Positions 35,802 through 44,417 of a stretch of 64,000 nt of DNA are shown in pieces (positions within the stretch are counted from its first letter, which is position 1; each line of letters begins with the position of its first letter). The notes beneath the pieces were generated by a model that did not search any database, was not told the origin of the DNA, and saw nothing but the letters and a program-made list of their open reading frames with translations. The translations under genes were made by a program, and so were the position numbers. Source of the DNA: Thalassotalea eurytherma (GTDB lineage Bacteria > Pseudomonadota > Gammaproteobacteria > Enterobacterales > Alteromonadaceae); the NCBI RefSeq assembly GCF_030161415.1, contig NZ_BSSU01000009.1, positions 1 to 64,000 of the forward strand, read 5' to 3'.

Positions 35802-36989
35802 TTAAACGAGGTTGTTGATGTCAACAACTGGGCTAACATCGGCTTCATAGTCAACGCCATCAACAGCAAAGCCAAACAGTTTCAAAAATTCATGATGGTA
35901 ACCAGCATAGTCAGTCATTGAATCAATGGTTTCTGTTGTTACTTCATCCCAAATCGCTTGAACGCGCGATTGAACGCCATCTTCAAGCTCTTTGTAGTTT
36001 TGGCTAAAACGACCTGCATTATCAAAGCGCGGCGTCTGTGAATAAAGGTTTTCTTTAAACAATGCCTGAATTTGCTCAATACACCCTTCATATGTGCCAT
36101 CAGCTTTCATCACCTTAAACATAGATGAAATGTACAGAGGCATAATTGGAATTGCTGAGCTCGCTTGTGTTACAACCGCGTTCAACGACGTCACATAAGC
36201 TTTGCCGCCAACATTCGACGTATCAGTAATCGCTTTGGCTGCCCTATCTAAATCTTCTTTTGCACGACCAATTGTTGCATGACCATAAATTGGCCAAGTT
36301 AACTTCTTACCAATGTAAGTATAGGCGGTAGTTTTAAAATTAGGTGCCAAAACATCAGCTTCACTGAGAGCGTTAATCCATAACTCCCAATCAGCGCCCC
36401 CCATAACATCAATAGTGCCTTGGATTTCATCATCGTTTGCCGCTTCAACCGTTACCTCATCAACAATACCTTTTGAGGTATTTAAGTTCTTCGTGGTCAC
36501 TGTTTCGCCAATTGGCTTTAACGTTGATGAGTACACTTCACCTGTATCTGGATCTGTACGACGAGGAGACGCCAATGAGTAAATCACCAAATCTACTTGG
36601 CCTAACTCTTCTTTAATGGTCTCGATTGCTTTGGCTTTGATCTCATGAGAAAACGCATCACCGTTAATATTTTTTGCCCATAAACCGGCTTCGTCTGCAG
36701 CCTGTTGAAAAGCAGCAGTGTTGTACCAACCTGCTGACGCTGTTTTCTTTTCAGTTGGTGGTTTTTCAAAAAACACACCTAAGGTTTTTGCTTGGTTACC
36801 GAATGCAGCGGTAATACGAGAAGCTAACCCGTAACCTGTTGAAGCACCAATCACTAGTACGTTTTTAGGTTTTTCTGTTGCTTGCGTTTGCGATTTTACA
36901 TACGCAATTTGTTCATTAACATGTGCAGCACAGCCTGCAGGGTGCGCATTAGTACAAATAAATCCGCGAATTTTTGGTTTGATAACCAT
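35802..36989 (-). CDS. fabV: Enoyl-ACP reductase FabV
   Basis: A 395-aa NADH-dependent enoyl-ACP (trans-2-enoyl-CoA) reductase for the last step of fatty acid elongation; FabV is the triclosan-tolerant alternative to FabI. The start MVIKPKIRGFICTNAHPAGC, the nucleotide loop VIGASTGYGLASRI and YTYIGKKLTWPIYGHATIGRAKEDLDRAA with the active-site Tyr and Lys pair are all characteristic. Length is normal. It is monocistronic with its own terminator. Confidence 0.96.
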   Translation of the reverse strand: MVIKPKIRGFICTNAHPAGCAAHVNEQIAYVKSQTQATEKPKNVLVIGASTGYGLASRITAAFGNQAKTLGVFFEKPPTEKKTASAGWYNTAAFQQAADEAGLWAKNINGDAFSHEIKAKAIETIKEELGQVDLVIYSLASPRRTDPDTGEVYSSTLKPIGETVTTKNLNTSKGIVDEVTVEAANDDEIQGTIDVMGGADWELWINALSEADVLAPNFKTTAYTYIGKKLTWPIYGHATIGRAKEDLDRAAKAITDTSNVGGKAYVTSLNAVVTQASSAIPIMPLYISSMFKVMKADGTYEGCIEQIQALFKENLYSQTPRFDNAGRFSQNYKELEDGVQSRVQAIWDEVTTETIDSMTDYAGYHHEFLKLFGFAVDGVDYEADVSPVVDINNLV

Positions 36990-37093
36990 AAAAGTGCCTT
37001 ATTTAAACAGTTATTATTTTGAAATTGCCCATAGTGTAACGATCTTTGGGATCAAAGAGGTACGAGCAGATTAAGTTTTTATCTAGACTGGAG

Positions 37094-37118
37094 AAAAATG
37101 CACCAATTAACGGTGCAT
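37094..37118 (-). terminator. Terminator overlapping the dctP stop codon
   Basis: ATGCACC (37098-37104) pairs with GGTGCAT (37112-37118); the loop contains the TAA stop of the gene. On the minus strand it is followed by TTTTT. Confidence 0.75.
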
Positions 37119-38201
37119 AAAATATTCTTTTAATGTTAGATCATGATAGCTTTTTATCGAATCATGAAAAGCACTGTATGATGCCCAAACTTTAGCAAAA
37201 CCTTCATCATTAGCAGCCTGTTCAGCCATCACTTGTGCCGTTATCTCTTTTAGTTCACTAATAACTTCTGGTGGCAATTTACGCATCTGCACATTATGTT
37301 TTTCAACTAAGGTTTGCAGTGCCGCATTGTTACGCGCGTTGTATTCATCGAGTGTTGACTCGTTAACCGCGCGAGCTGCTACTTCAACTATTTTCTGCAA
37401 ATCTTTTGGAAGTTCTTTCAGTGCTTTTTCGTTTATCAAAAACTCTAATCCAGTACCTGGCTCATGCCAAATACTTGAATAATAGTAGGTAGCCGCTTGG
37501 TAAAAGCCAAACGCCAAATCGTTATAAGGCCCTACCCATTCGGTTCCATCTATCGCGCCACTTTGCAATGAAGAATAGATTTCGCCACCCGTTAAAGTCA
37601 CAGGCACAGCACCAGCACGTTGCAATACTTCACCAGCTAAACCAGGAATACGCATTTTCAGACCTTTAAGGTCATCCATTGATTGGATTTCTTTTTTAAA
37701 CCAGCCGGCAAACTGCGCTCCTGAATTACCACCCGCCATAGGGATAATACCAAAGGGCTTATACATCTCTTGCCATAGTTCTAAACCACCACCGTAATGC
37801 AACCATGCATTTAATTCTGTAGCTGTCATACCAAAAGGAATAGCGCCAAAAAGAGGCGACGATGGAATTTTACCTTTCCAATAATACGAGCCACTGTGGC
37901 CCATTTGAGCTGTCCCTTGAGACACCGCATCAAAAACCTCAAATCCCGGCACTAATTCACCCGCACCATAGACTTGCACAGTCAATCGACCGCCACTCAT
38001 TTCGTTAACGTACTCAGCAAATTTTTCTGGTGCCATGCCAAGACCTGGGAAGTTTTTAGGCCATGACGTAACAAGCTTCCATTTATATGTTTTGCTCTCA
38101 ACAATCTGTTGATTTAATTCTTCTTTGTTGTCACCACAACCACTGATAAATACCACTAAAAATAGGCTGATAACGAAGGTTTTTAAAAACTGCATGTTCA
38201 T
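37107..38201 (-). CDS. dctP: TRAP transporter solute-binding lipoprotein (DctP family)
   Basis: A 364-aa extracytoplasmic binding protein with a lipoprotein signal (FLVVFISGC). It belongs to the DctP family; WKLVTSWPKNFPGLGMAPEKFAE and ALDGTEW-like IDGTEWVGPYND resemble the alpha-keto-acid/TakP-type branch, so an organic acid ligand is likely but not provable. I use ATG 38201, with GGAAAG four bases upstream and one base after the dctM stop; an ATG at 38213 would overlap dctM by 11 bases. Last gene of dctQ-dctM-dctP. Confidence 0.9.
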   Translation of the reverse strand: MNMQFLKTFVISLFLVVFISGCGDNKEELNQQIVESKTYKWKLVTSWPKNFPGLGMAPEKFAEYVNEMSGGRLTVQVYGAGELVPGFEVFDAVSQGTAQMGHSGSYYWKGKIPSSPLFGAIPFGMTATELNAWLHYGGGLELWQEMYKPFGIIPMAGGNSGAQFAGWFKKEIQSMDDLKGLKMRIPGLAGEVLQRAGAVPVTLTGGEIYSSLQSGAIDGTEWVGPYNDLAFGFYQAATYYYSSIWHEPGTGLEFLINEKALKELPKDLQKIVEVAARAVNESTLDEYNARNNAALQTLVEKHNVQMRKLPPEVISELKEITAQVMAEQAANDEGFAKVWASYSAFHDSIKSYHDLTLKEYFMHR

Positions 38202-38202
38202 T

Positions 38203-39591
38203 TTACTTTCCATAAATTAATTCAGGTAACCAGGTCACAAGCTCAGGCCAAATCGCCAAAGCACCCAGCAACACAAGTTGCATTAAAATAAAAGGTACAA
38301 CACCTTTATAAATTTGCATTGTCGTTACTGTTTTACTGGCAACGCCACGCAAATAAAATAGTGCAAAGCCAAAAGGAGGCGTTAAGAATGAGGTTTGTAA
38401 GTTTAGAGCGATCATAATACCAAGCCAAATAGGGTCGAGTCCCATGGCAAGTAAAATTGGCGCAACAATCGGCACTACAACAAATGTGATTTCAATAAAG
38501 TCTAATATGAAACCTAGCAAGAATATAACTAACATCACAACAAACATGGCGCCAATCACGCCACCTGGCATTTGCTCAAAAAAGCCAGTAACCAATTCCT
38601 CACCACCAAGTCCTCTAAAAACAAGCGAAAACAAGCTAGCACCAATTAAAATCATGAAGACCATTGACGTGATCTTTAACGTGCTTTCCATGACCGACTT
38701 GATATTGTCTCGCGTTAGTTGCTTTTGCCAAAGTGCCAAAAGAATTGCCCCCATTGCACCAACGCCGGCAGCTTCTGTAGGTGTTGCAAAGCCCAGTAGT
38801 ATAGAACCTAAAACGGCGGTCATTAATAACAATGGAGGTATCAAAGCTGTTAAAACCAAGGCTAAAATAGAGCCGCTTTGATATTCCTTCTTTAATTCCT
38901 CAACGTCGATTTTTGGCACATCATTCGGTCTAAATATCGCCATACCAATACAGTAAAGAATATAAAAACCAACTAATATAAGTCCTGGTATAACCGCACC
39001 GGCAAATAAATCGCCAACGGAAACGGTTTCAGGGTTAAAGATCCCCATTTTCAATTGTGCTTGTTGATACGCACTAGATAGCACATCGCCAAGCAGTACT
39101 AAGGCAATTGATGGTGGAATGATTTGCCCTAAGGTACCTGTTGCGCAGATAATACCCGTTGAAAAGGATGGACTATACCCACGCTTTAACATAGTAGGTA
39201 ATGACAGTAACCCCATAGTTACCACTGTTGCGCCAACAATACCTGTGCTGGCTGCTAACATCATGCCCACTAAGGTAACTGATATACCTAAACCTCCACG
39301 AAAACGACCAAACAATATAGTCATTGCCGTGAGCAAGTTTTCAGCAATTTTTGAGCGCTCTAGCATCGCTCCCATAAAGACAAATAACGGCACAGCCAGC
39401 AGCGTTTGGTTATTGACGACGCCATACAATCGACTCGGTAACGCTTGAAGAAAAGCAACATCAAAAAGCTCAGTTGCCACGCCAATTCCTGCGAAGATTA
39501 ACGCAACACCAGCTAACGAAAAAGCAACAGGGAAACCGAATAGCAGAACTAAACAAACGCAAACAAACATTAATAGAGCTAAATATTCCAT
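38203..39591 (-). CDS. dctM: TRAP transporter large permease (DctM)
   Basis: A 462-aa permease with about 12-13 hydrophobic helices. Typical DctM segments include PLFVFMGAMLERS, GIICATGTLGQIIPPSIALVLLGD, and LNLQTSFLTPPFGFALFYLRG. It drives sodium-coupled uptake with the DctQ subunit. It starts one base after the dctQ stop. Confidence 0.94.
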   Translation of the reverse strand: MEYLALLMFVCVCLVLLFGFPVAFSLAGVALIFAGIGVATELFDVAFLQALPSRLYGVVNNQTLLAVPLFVFMGAMLERSKIAENLLTAMTILFGRFRGGLGISVTLVGMMLAASTGIVGATVVTMGLLSLPTMLKRGYSPSFSTGIICATGTLGQIIPPSIALVLLGDVLSSAYQQAQLKMGIFNPETVSVGDLFAGAVIPGLILVGFYILYCIGMAIFRPNDVPKIDVEELKKEYQSGSILALVLTALIPPLLLMTAVLGSILLGFATPTEAAGVGAMGAILLALWQKQLTRDNIKSVMESTLKITSMVFMILIGASLFSLVFRGLGGEELVTGFFEQMPGGVIGAMFVVMLVIFLLGFILDFIEITFVVVPIVAPILLAMGLDPIWLGIMIALNLQTSFLTPPFGFALFYLRGVASKTVTTMQIYKGVVPFILMQLVLLGALAIWPELVTWLPELIYGK

Positions 39592-39592
39592 G

Positions 39593-40114
39593 TTAAGCTC
39601 CTTTGGTTTGCTGTAGGCTGATGACAGCTTTGGCTAGTTCACTGACACCTTGAAAAAATAGCGTGACTGGGAGTAACAGCAACAAGGTTTTATTAATAAA
39701 CACCAAAGGTAAACCGCCAGCTTCAGAAGATTTTTCCAAAACACGCCATGACGATAGGACATAATCCACACTAATGTAACCAAAGAAAATGGTGACAGGG
39801 AAAAGTAGAAAAATAATACCTAGCGCGTTAACCCAAGCCTTGTTTCGCGCTGTAAACTTTTGGTAGAAAATATCAACACGAACATGTGCATCTTCTTTAT
39901 ATGCGTATGCGGCACCAAGCATGATAACGATTGCGTGAAAATACAAAACCGACTCTTGCATTGCAATAAAGCCAACATTAAAGCCATAACGTAAAACAAC
40001 AATGATAAAGGTTAATAACACCATCACGAGCGTTAACCATTTAATTGTTTGCCCTAATGCATGGGTAATTTTATCGATCAGTTGTGACAGGTCGCTAAGC
40101 CGACTGTCTTGCAT
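39593..40114 (-). CDS. dctQ: TRAP transporter small permease (DctQ)
   Basis: A 173-aa protein with four membrane helices in the DctQ pattern (QESVLYFHAIVIMLGAAYAYKEDAHVRVDIFYQ). ATG 40114 follows GGGGGAAAG with three-base spacing; an ATG at 40138 has no ribosome site and is less likely. First gene of the TRAP operon. Confidence 0.9.
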   Translation of the reverse strand: MQDSRLSDLSQLIDKITHALGQTIKWLTLVMVLLTFIIVVLRYGFNVGFIAMQESVLYFHAIVIMLGAAYAYKEDAHVRVDIFYQKFTARNKAWVNALGIIFLLFPVTIFFGYISVDYVLSSWRVLEKSSEAGGLPLVFINKTLLLLLPVTLFFQGVSELAKAVISLQQTKGA

Positions 40115-40268
40115 AGACTTTCCCCCTAACAATGCCATATGAATTTCTATGACATTAACTATTTATTATTTTTAGGGGTACAGAAATAACAGAAATTAGA
40201 CAGGAATGAAACGGCAAAATAACGACAGTAAACTAAAGTTCACTTCTGCACTTTGCCGTATATCTCAA

Positions 40269-40586
40269 TTAGGCCGTACTACCGCCTAAACAATTTGGCG
40301 AGCCAGGTACGTTATCAACATAGTAATTTTGCCACTCTTGTTGAGTATAGGTATGAAGAGCAAGTGCATGAATTTTATCGGATAACTCTTCTTTAAGCAC
40401 CGAGTTAATTGCTCTGTGTCGTTTGATTAATCGCTCACCAGTAAACTTATCGCTGACGATTACAACTTTAAAATGTGATTCACTACCCTGTGGCACGTTG
40501 TGTTGGTTGCTTTCATTAATAACCTCTAAATGGTGTGGCTCGAAAGCCGACAATAATTTTTGTTCTATTGTTGTTTCAACTAACAT
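40269..40586 (-). CDS. bolA: BolA family protein
   Basis: A 105-aa BolA protein. It has the KH-like fold with HFKVVIVSDKFTGERLIKRHRAINSVL and the conserved C-terminal HALALHTYTQQEW. BolA partners monothiol glutaredoxins in Fe-S trafficking and affects cell shape. ATG 40586 follows AAGGA with five-base spacing; the frame extends to 40616 but without a site. It lies near yajG and ampG as in E. coli. Confidence 0.94.
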   Translation of the reverse strand: MLVETTIEQKLLSAFEPHHLEVINESNQHNVPQGSESHFKVVIVSDKFTGERLIKRHRAINSVLKEELSDKIHALALHTYTQQEWQNYYVDNVPGSPNCLGGSTA

Positions 40587-40726
40587 AAAAATCCTTGCAT
40601 TAACGCGTTCCACCATAAGTTAATTCTAGTGGTTTATTCGTATTATGCCATAAATTGTCCGCGGATAGTCGGCAAAAAATCGCTAACAATTGAATTCATT
40701 GAGGAATAATTTTCACATCGCACCTG

Positions 40727-41305
40727 TCATTTGTGCAACTGCCTAAATGTGATATTAATCCGTGGTCCACTTGCCTTTTTCTCTTTTAAAACAGCGTGTT
40801 GCCAATACTCTTGGGTTTCCCCTTCCATCATTAACAAGCTACCTTCTACTAATGGAATCGTTAAGTTTTCTTTACTTTCCTTATGTTTTAATTTGAAGGT
40901 GCGAGTGGCGCCAAGAGAAATTGAGGCTATAACAGGGTGCTTACCTAATTCGGGTTCATCATCACTATGCCAACTTACAGAGTCATGTTGATTACGGTAT
41001 AAATTTACCAGTGCAGAATTAAACTGATAGCCAGAAAAGTGCTCTACCTTTTCTTTGATGGCCAATAAACTTGGTGTCCAGCTAAATGGTTTCATTAGCA
41101 GCCCAGAGTATTGATAACCCGCACTGCCAAACCATGCCTGTAACCTTGGCACGTTGTGTTGCTTGCCGTAGAGCGTAATTGTATCTTGACTAAAGGCTAC
41201 TTCTGACAAAAGCGACTGAGTCAACGTCCGAGCAACTTGGGTATCAAAAAAGCTAGGGTAATAATTTAAAAGAGCATTTTGGGCTTTTATCTTCATTGCG
41301 TCCAC
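40727..41305 (-). CDS. AlkB-like 2OG-Fe(II) dioxygenase (alkylated DNA repair)
   Basis: A 192-aa protein of the AlkB family. Fe ligands are in WHSDDE (H-x-D), with a distal His in QHAVLKEKK and the RINITFR motif (R-x-N-x-T-x-R) that binds 2-oxoglutarate. The nucleotide-recognition segment PRLQAWFGSAGYQYSG is typical of the AlkB2/3-type branch. The start is GTG 41305 or ATG 41296. It diverges from rlmG with only 72 bases between. Confidence 0.9.
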   Translation of the reverse strand: MDAMKIKAQNALLNYYPSFFDTQVARTLTQSLLSEVAFSQDTITLYGKQHNVPRLQAWFGSAGYQYSGLLMKPFSWTPSLLAIKEKVEHFSGYQFNSALVNLYRNQHDSVSWHSDDEPELGKHPVIASISLGATRTFKLKHKESKENLTIPLVEGSLLMMEGETQEYWQHAVLKEKKASGPRINITFRQLHK

Positions 41306-41377
41306 ACAATTACAACTAGCGTATCATCAGATATTTTGAGAAAATAATAGCATTAAAACTCATCTAATGCAGATATC

Positions 41378-42514
41378 ATGCAAAGCCATTTTATTATCAA
41401 CGATACACCTTTATCACTGTATCGCTATCCTATTTCTCAAAGTAATCGTTCATTACAAGCATGGGATGCCGCTGATGAATATATGCTTAGTTATTTAGAA
41501 GAGCAAAACCTATTAAATGACGACTCGAATATATTGGTATTTAATGACAGTTTTGGTGCATTGAGTCTTAATTTACTTGATTGGTCAACAACAGTGGTTT
41601 CTGACTCTTGGGTCGCACATCAAGGTATTAGTGAAAACCTTACTCAGAACTCACTCGACGCACCTAAGTTAACGATAGCAGATAGCCTTAACCCACTGCC
41701 TAAGGCGACTAGCATCGTGTTATATAAAATCCCAAAAAGTAAGGCGTTACTCACCGAGCAGCTTATAAAAATAAAAGAGACATTGCAGGGAAACGTTACT
41801 TTTATTGCTGCGGCACGAGCAAAAGACATTCATAGCTCGACGCTTAAAGTTTTTGAAAAGTATTTAGGTACAACGACAACATCGCTCGCAGTGAAAAAAG
41901 CGCGCCTCGTATTTTGCCAACTAGACAATCAGCAACAGCACTCTTCACCTTTCCCAACAATTTGGCCATTAGAAAATACAAACTTTCACATCAGTAATCA
42001 TGCAAATGTATTCTCACGCGAGAAGTTAGATCTTGGTGCTCGCTTTTTTATGGAGCACTTACCAAAATTACACGAAGACCAAACGGTGATAGATTTGGGT
42101 TGTGGAAATGGTGTCATTGGTTTAACCGCATTATCGAGACAACCAAAAGCTAACATTACCTTTGTTGACGAATCCTTTATGGCGATCGCTTCGGCCAAAG
42201 AAAATATTGAAAAGAATTTACCTAATGGTATTTCTCAGTGTCAATTTACAGTAAATGATTGTTTATCAAGCTTTGAAGCCAATACCGCGGATATAGTGTT
42301 ATGTAACCCACCTTTCCATCAAGAACAAGCAACTACGGATCATATCGCTTGGCAGATGTTAAACGATGCGCATCGAGTGTTAAAAAAAGGCGGAGAATTA
42401 CGTATGATTGGTAACAGAAATTTAGCCTATCATATTAAGTTGAAAAGAATCTTCGGTGGTTGTAAAACTATCGCGAGCAACAAAAAATTTGTAGTTTTAT
42501 CAGCGAGAAAATAA
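41378..42514 (+). CDS. rlmG: 23S rRNA (guanine-1835-N2)-methyltransferase RlmG
   Basis: A 378-aa protein, the same length as E. coli RlmG. The first half is a catalytically silent methyltransferase-like domain (AWDAADEYMLSYL, NDSFGALSLNLLD, AKDIHSSTLKVFEK). The second half is the active domain with the SAM site VIDLGCGNGVIGL and the N-P-P-F motif LCNPPFHQ. RsmC is the close alternative. The stop shares a base with the yajG start (TAATG). Confidence 0.93.
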   Translation: MQSHFIINDTPLSLYRYPISQSNRSLQAWDAADEYMLSYLEEQNLLNDDSNILVFNDSFGALSLNLLDWSTTVVSDSWVAHQGISENLTQNSLDAPKLTIADSLNPLPKATSIVLYKIPKSKALLTEQLIKIKETLQGNVTFIAAARAKDIHSSTLKVFEKYLGTTTTSLAVKKARLVFCQLDNQQQHSSPFPTIWPLENTNFHISNHANVFSREKLDLGARFFMEHLPKLHEDQTVIDLGCGNGVIGLTALSRQPKANITFVDESFMAIASAKENIEKNLPNGISQCQFTVNDCLSSFEANTADIVLCNPPFHQEQATTDHIAWQMLNDAHRVLKKGGELRMIGNRNLAYHIKLKRIFGGCKTIASNKKFVVLSARK

Positions 42515-43077
42515 TGAAATTTATTAGTTACACGCTTCCTTTGTTATTTATGTTATCTGCGTGCAGTAGCACGCCAAGCCATATTGTTGTCGCACCAGAT
42601 TTTATTCAAACGAACCAGTACCCAATAGCCGTTAGTGCTTTAAACTTAACCGTTGAAGACTCACGTACATCTAAGCATTTGGTTCAAATTCGCAAAGAAG
42701 CGCAAGCTGCTAACTTGTTTAATAGTCAACTACCGCTTGGCAATGTCATTGAAGACACATTAGTAAAGGCATTAAAGCGTAGAAATATTCAACGCCTTGA
42801 AGGCGCAACACCGTCTATCAATATTTTACTTGGTAAAGCCCTCATTGACGTTGTTCAAAAAGCTTTCAAATATCAAGCAAAGACAGATTTATCGCTAAAA
42901 GCGACAGTTGAGACAGCTAAAGGTACGTTAACAAAATCATACGACTACAAAGGCCAAAGCGAAGGCCCGTTAAAAGCGGACATTGCTGTTTTAGGTAGAG
43001 ACTTCAACCAAGCACTGACCCAAGTATTAAATCAAATACTTTCGGATCAAGAACTCATCAATTTTATTAACCAATAA
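42514..43077 (+). CDS. yajG: YajG-family lipoprotein
   Basis: A 187-aa outer-membrane lipoprotein (signal ending LSAC). It resembles YajG: APDFIQTNQYPIAVSALNLTVEDSR and the C-terminal FNQALTQVLNQILSDQEL. Its function is unknown, but it is conserved beside ampG and bolA. One-base overlap with rlmG. Confidence 0.85.
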   Translation: MKFISYTLPLLFMLSACSSTPSHIVVAPDFIQTNQYPIAVSALNLTVEDSRTSKHLVQIRKEAQAANLFNSQLPLGNVIEDTLVKALKRRNIQRLEGATPSINILLGKALIDVVQKAFKYQAKTDLSLKATVETAKGTLTKSYDYKGQSEGPLKADIAVLGRDFNQALTQVLNQILSDQELINFINQ

Positions 43078-43090
43078 ATTGGGCTGGCAT

Positions 43091-43675
43091 ATGTATAAAT
43101 TATTCTTAGTGTTTTGTTTGGTTGTTAATCATGCAGCATTTGCTCAAAATGCGGCAATCGATCCAAATAATTTATTCCCACAAGTAAAGTTTGAAACCTC
43201 TAAAGGTGTTGTAGTCGTTGAACTAGATCGCATTAAAGCGCCTATTACGGTTGATAATTTTTTAACGTATGTGGTTACCGGTGAATACAACAACACATTG
43301 TTTCATCGTGTTATTGAAGGTTTTGTCGTTCAGGGCGGTGGCTATGACGTCAATTACGTACCAAGAAAATCTCGAGAAGATATCTTCAATGAATCTGGTA
43401 ATGGTTTAAAAAACGAGACTTATACGATTGCTATGGCAAAAGAGTCTCGTCCTCATACGGCTAATCGACAGTTTTACTTTAATATGGATGATAACACCAA
43501 TTTGGATCCTGGCATGAGCTGGGGTTACGCAGTGTTTGGTGCCGTTACTGAAGGTGAAGAAGTACTAGAAGAAATAGCCAAACAGAAAACAGATTATAGT
43601 GAAGAGCTCGGCTGGGAAGATGTTCCTGTAGAACCCGTTATTCTTATCAAAGCAATTTTATTACCTGCCCGGTAA
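43091..43675 (+). CDS. Periplasmic cyclophilin-type peptidyl-prolyl isomerase
   Basis: A 194-aa exported isomerase with a signal peptide ending AAFA. The cyclophilin core shows FETSKGVVVVELD, then NTLFHRVIEGFVVQGGG (Arg, Phe, Gln of the active site), ENETYTIAMA-like NETYTIAMAKE, and WGYAVFGAV. ATG 43091 is chosen; a TTG at 43079 in frame would spoil the signal peptide. It sits 13 bases after yajG. Confidence 0.9.
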   Translation: MYKLFLVFCLVVNHAAFAQNAAIDPNNLFPQVKFETSKGVVVVELDRIKAPITVDNFLTYVVTGEYNNTLFHRVIEGFVVQGGGYDVNYVPRKSREDIFNESGNGLKNETYTIAMAKESRPHTANRQFYFNMDDNTNLDPGMSWGYAVFGAVTEGEEVLEEIAKQKTDYSEELGWEDVPVEPVILIKAILLPAR

Positions 43676-43978
43676 CGTCCTTTGTGTAACCTACTGAGAT
43701 GGTTAGTAAAAATATGAACTAACCATCACTTTTCCATATATACTTATGATGATTAATTATTAGATCAAATGGTCAGAATTTAGAATAGTAATCAATTAGT
43801 CAATACTCAATGCGAACTAATCTCAGTAAAAAAACTTAAGCAAAGTTTTTATTTCTTCCTACACTTAAAGTGTTGAAGCGAGAAATAACGTGCCTCGAAC
43901 ACCAGCTTTTTCCTTTTTTACCTATTTTATTTACTAAAAAAATAATAATTATAAAAGCAATGTCGCTGGAGATAATCC
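43676..43978. other. 303-base spacer with one terminator
   Basis: AT-rich, no gene. It contains the terminator at 43698-43735. The remainder up to 43978 shows no promoter or repeat I can support. Confidence 0.5.
43698..43735 (+). terminator. Terminator after the cyclophilin gene
   Basis: A 10-bp stem GATGGTTAGT / ACTAACCATC with a 10-base loop and a short, imperfect T run (ACTTTTCC). Confidence 0.6.
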
Positions 43979-44308
43979 ATGATAATTGAGCAGTTTATCA
44001 ATGAAAAAATTAACCAAATCACCGCTTATGTAGAGGCGGTATTTAGTAAAAAAATTCACTATACAGAGTTAGACCGTTTTATTAATGACACCATGGAAGA
44101 ATGGACATTGCTAAAAGTGATCGACGATACCCCAGGCAACGCGAGAGAACGTGTTTTTTGGCATATGATTCATGAACTGACTTTACACGGTGGACAAGCA
44201 CTAAAGCATGACTTGTTCTTTATTGCCGAAATAAATACCTGCCTAGATTTTTTCTATGGTAAAGGTAGCTACCCTGTTGACTGCATCGGATGGCGGCCTC
44301 TGGCATAA
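43979..44308 (+). CDS. Unrecognised 109-aa protein
   Basis: A soluble 109-aa protein with no signal or membrane helix and no motif I recognise. It begins MIIEQFINEKINQITAYVEAVF, has a predicted helical N-terminal half and a conserved-looking ERVFWHMIHELTLHG segment in the middle, and two cysteines near the C-terminus. ATG 43979 is preceded by GGAG. It lies upstream of ampG on the same strand, separated by 109 bases. Confidence 0.65.
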   Translation: MIIEQFINEKINQITAYVEAVFSKKIHYTELDRFINDTMEEWTLLKVIDDTPGNARERVFWHMIHELTLHGGQALKHDLFFIAEINTCLDFFYGKGSYPVDCIGWRPLA

Positions 44309-44417
44309 TGCGTTTTAAATAATTTTCGCCGTCCAAGTAGAAACTATCCTGCATTCTACTTTACCACGATTGTGCTTATTGTTAGGCTATCAACAAATCA
44401 CTTTGTAAGCTTCATAC

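Noticed and set aside
40210-40259. Third possible copy of the TTTA-loop hairpin near dctQ/bolA
   Set aside because: ACGGCAAA/TTTGCCGT arms and an inner GTGAAC-TTTA-GTTTAC fold exist, but the GAG...TGAG context is missing, so the likeness to the two good copies may be chance.
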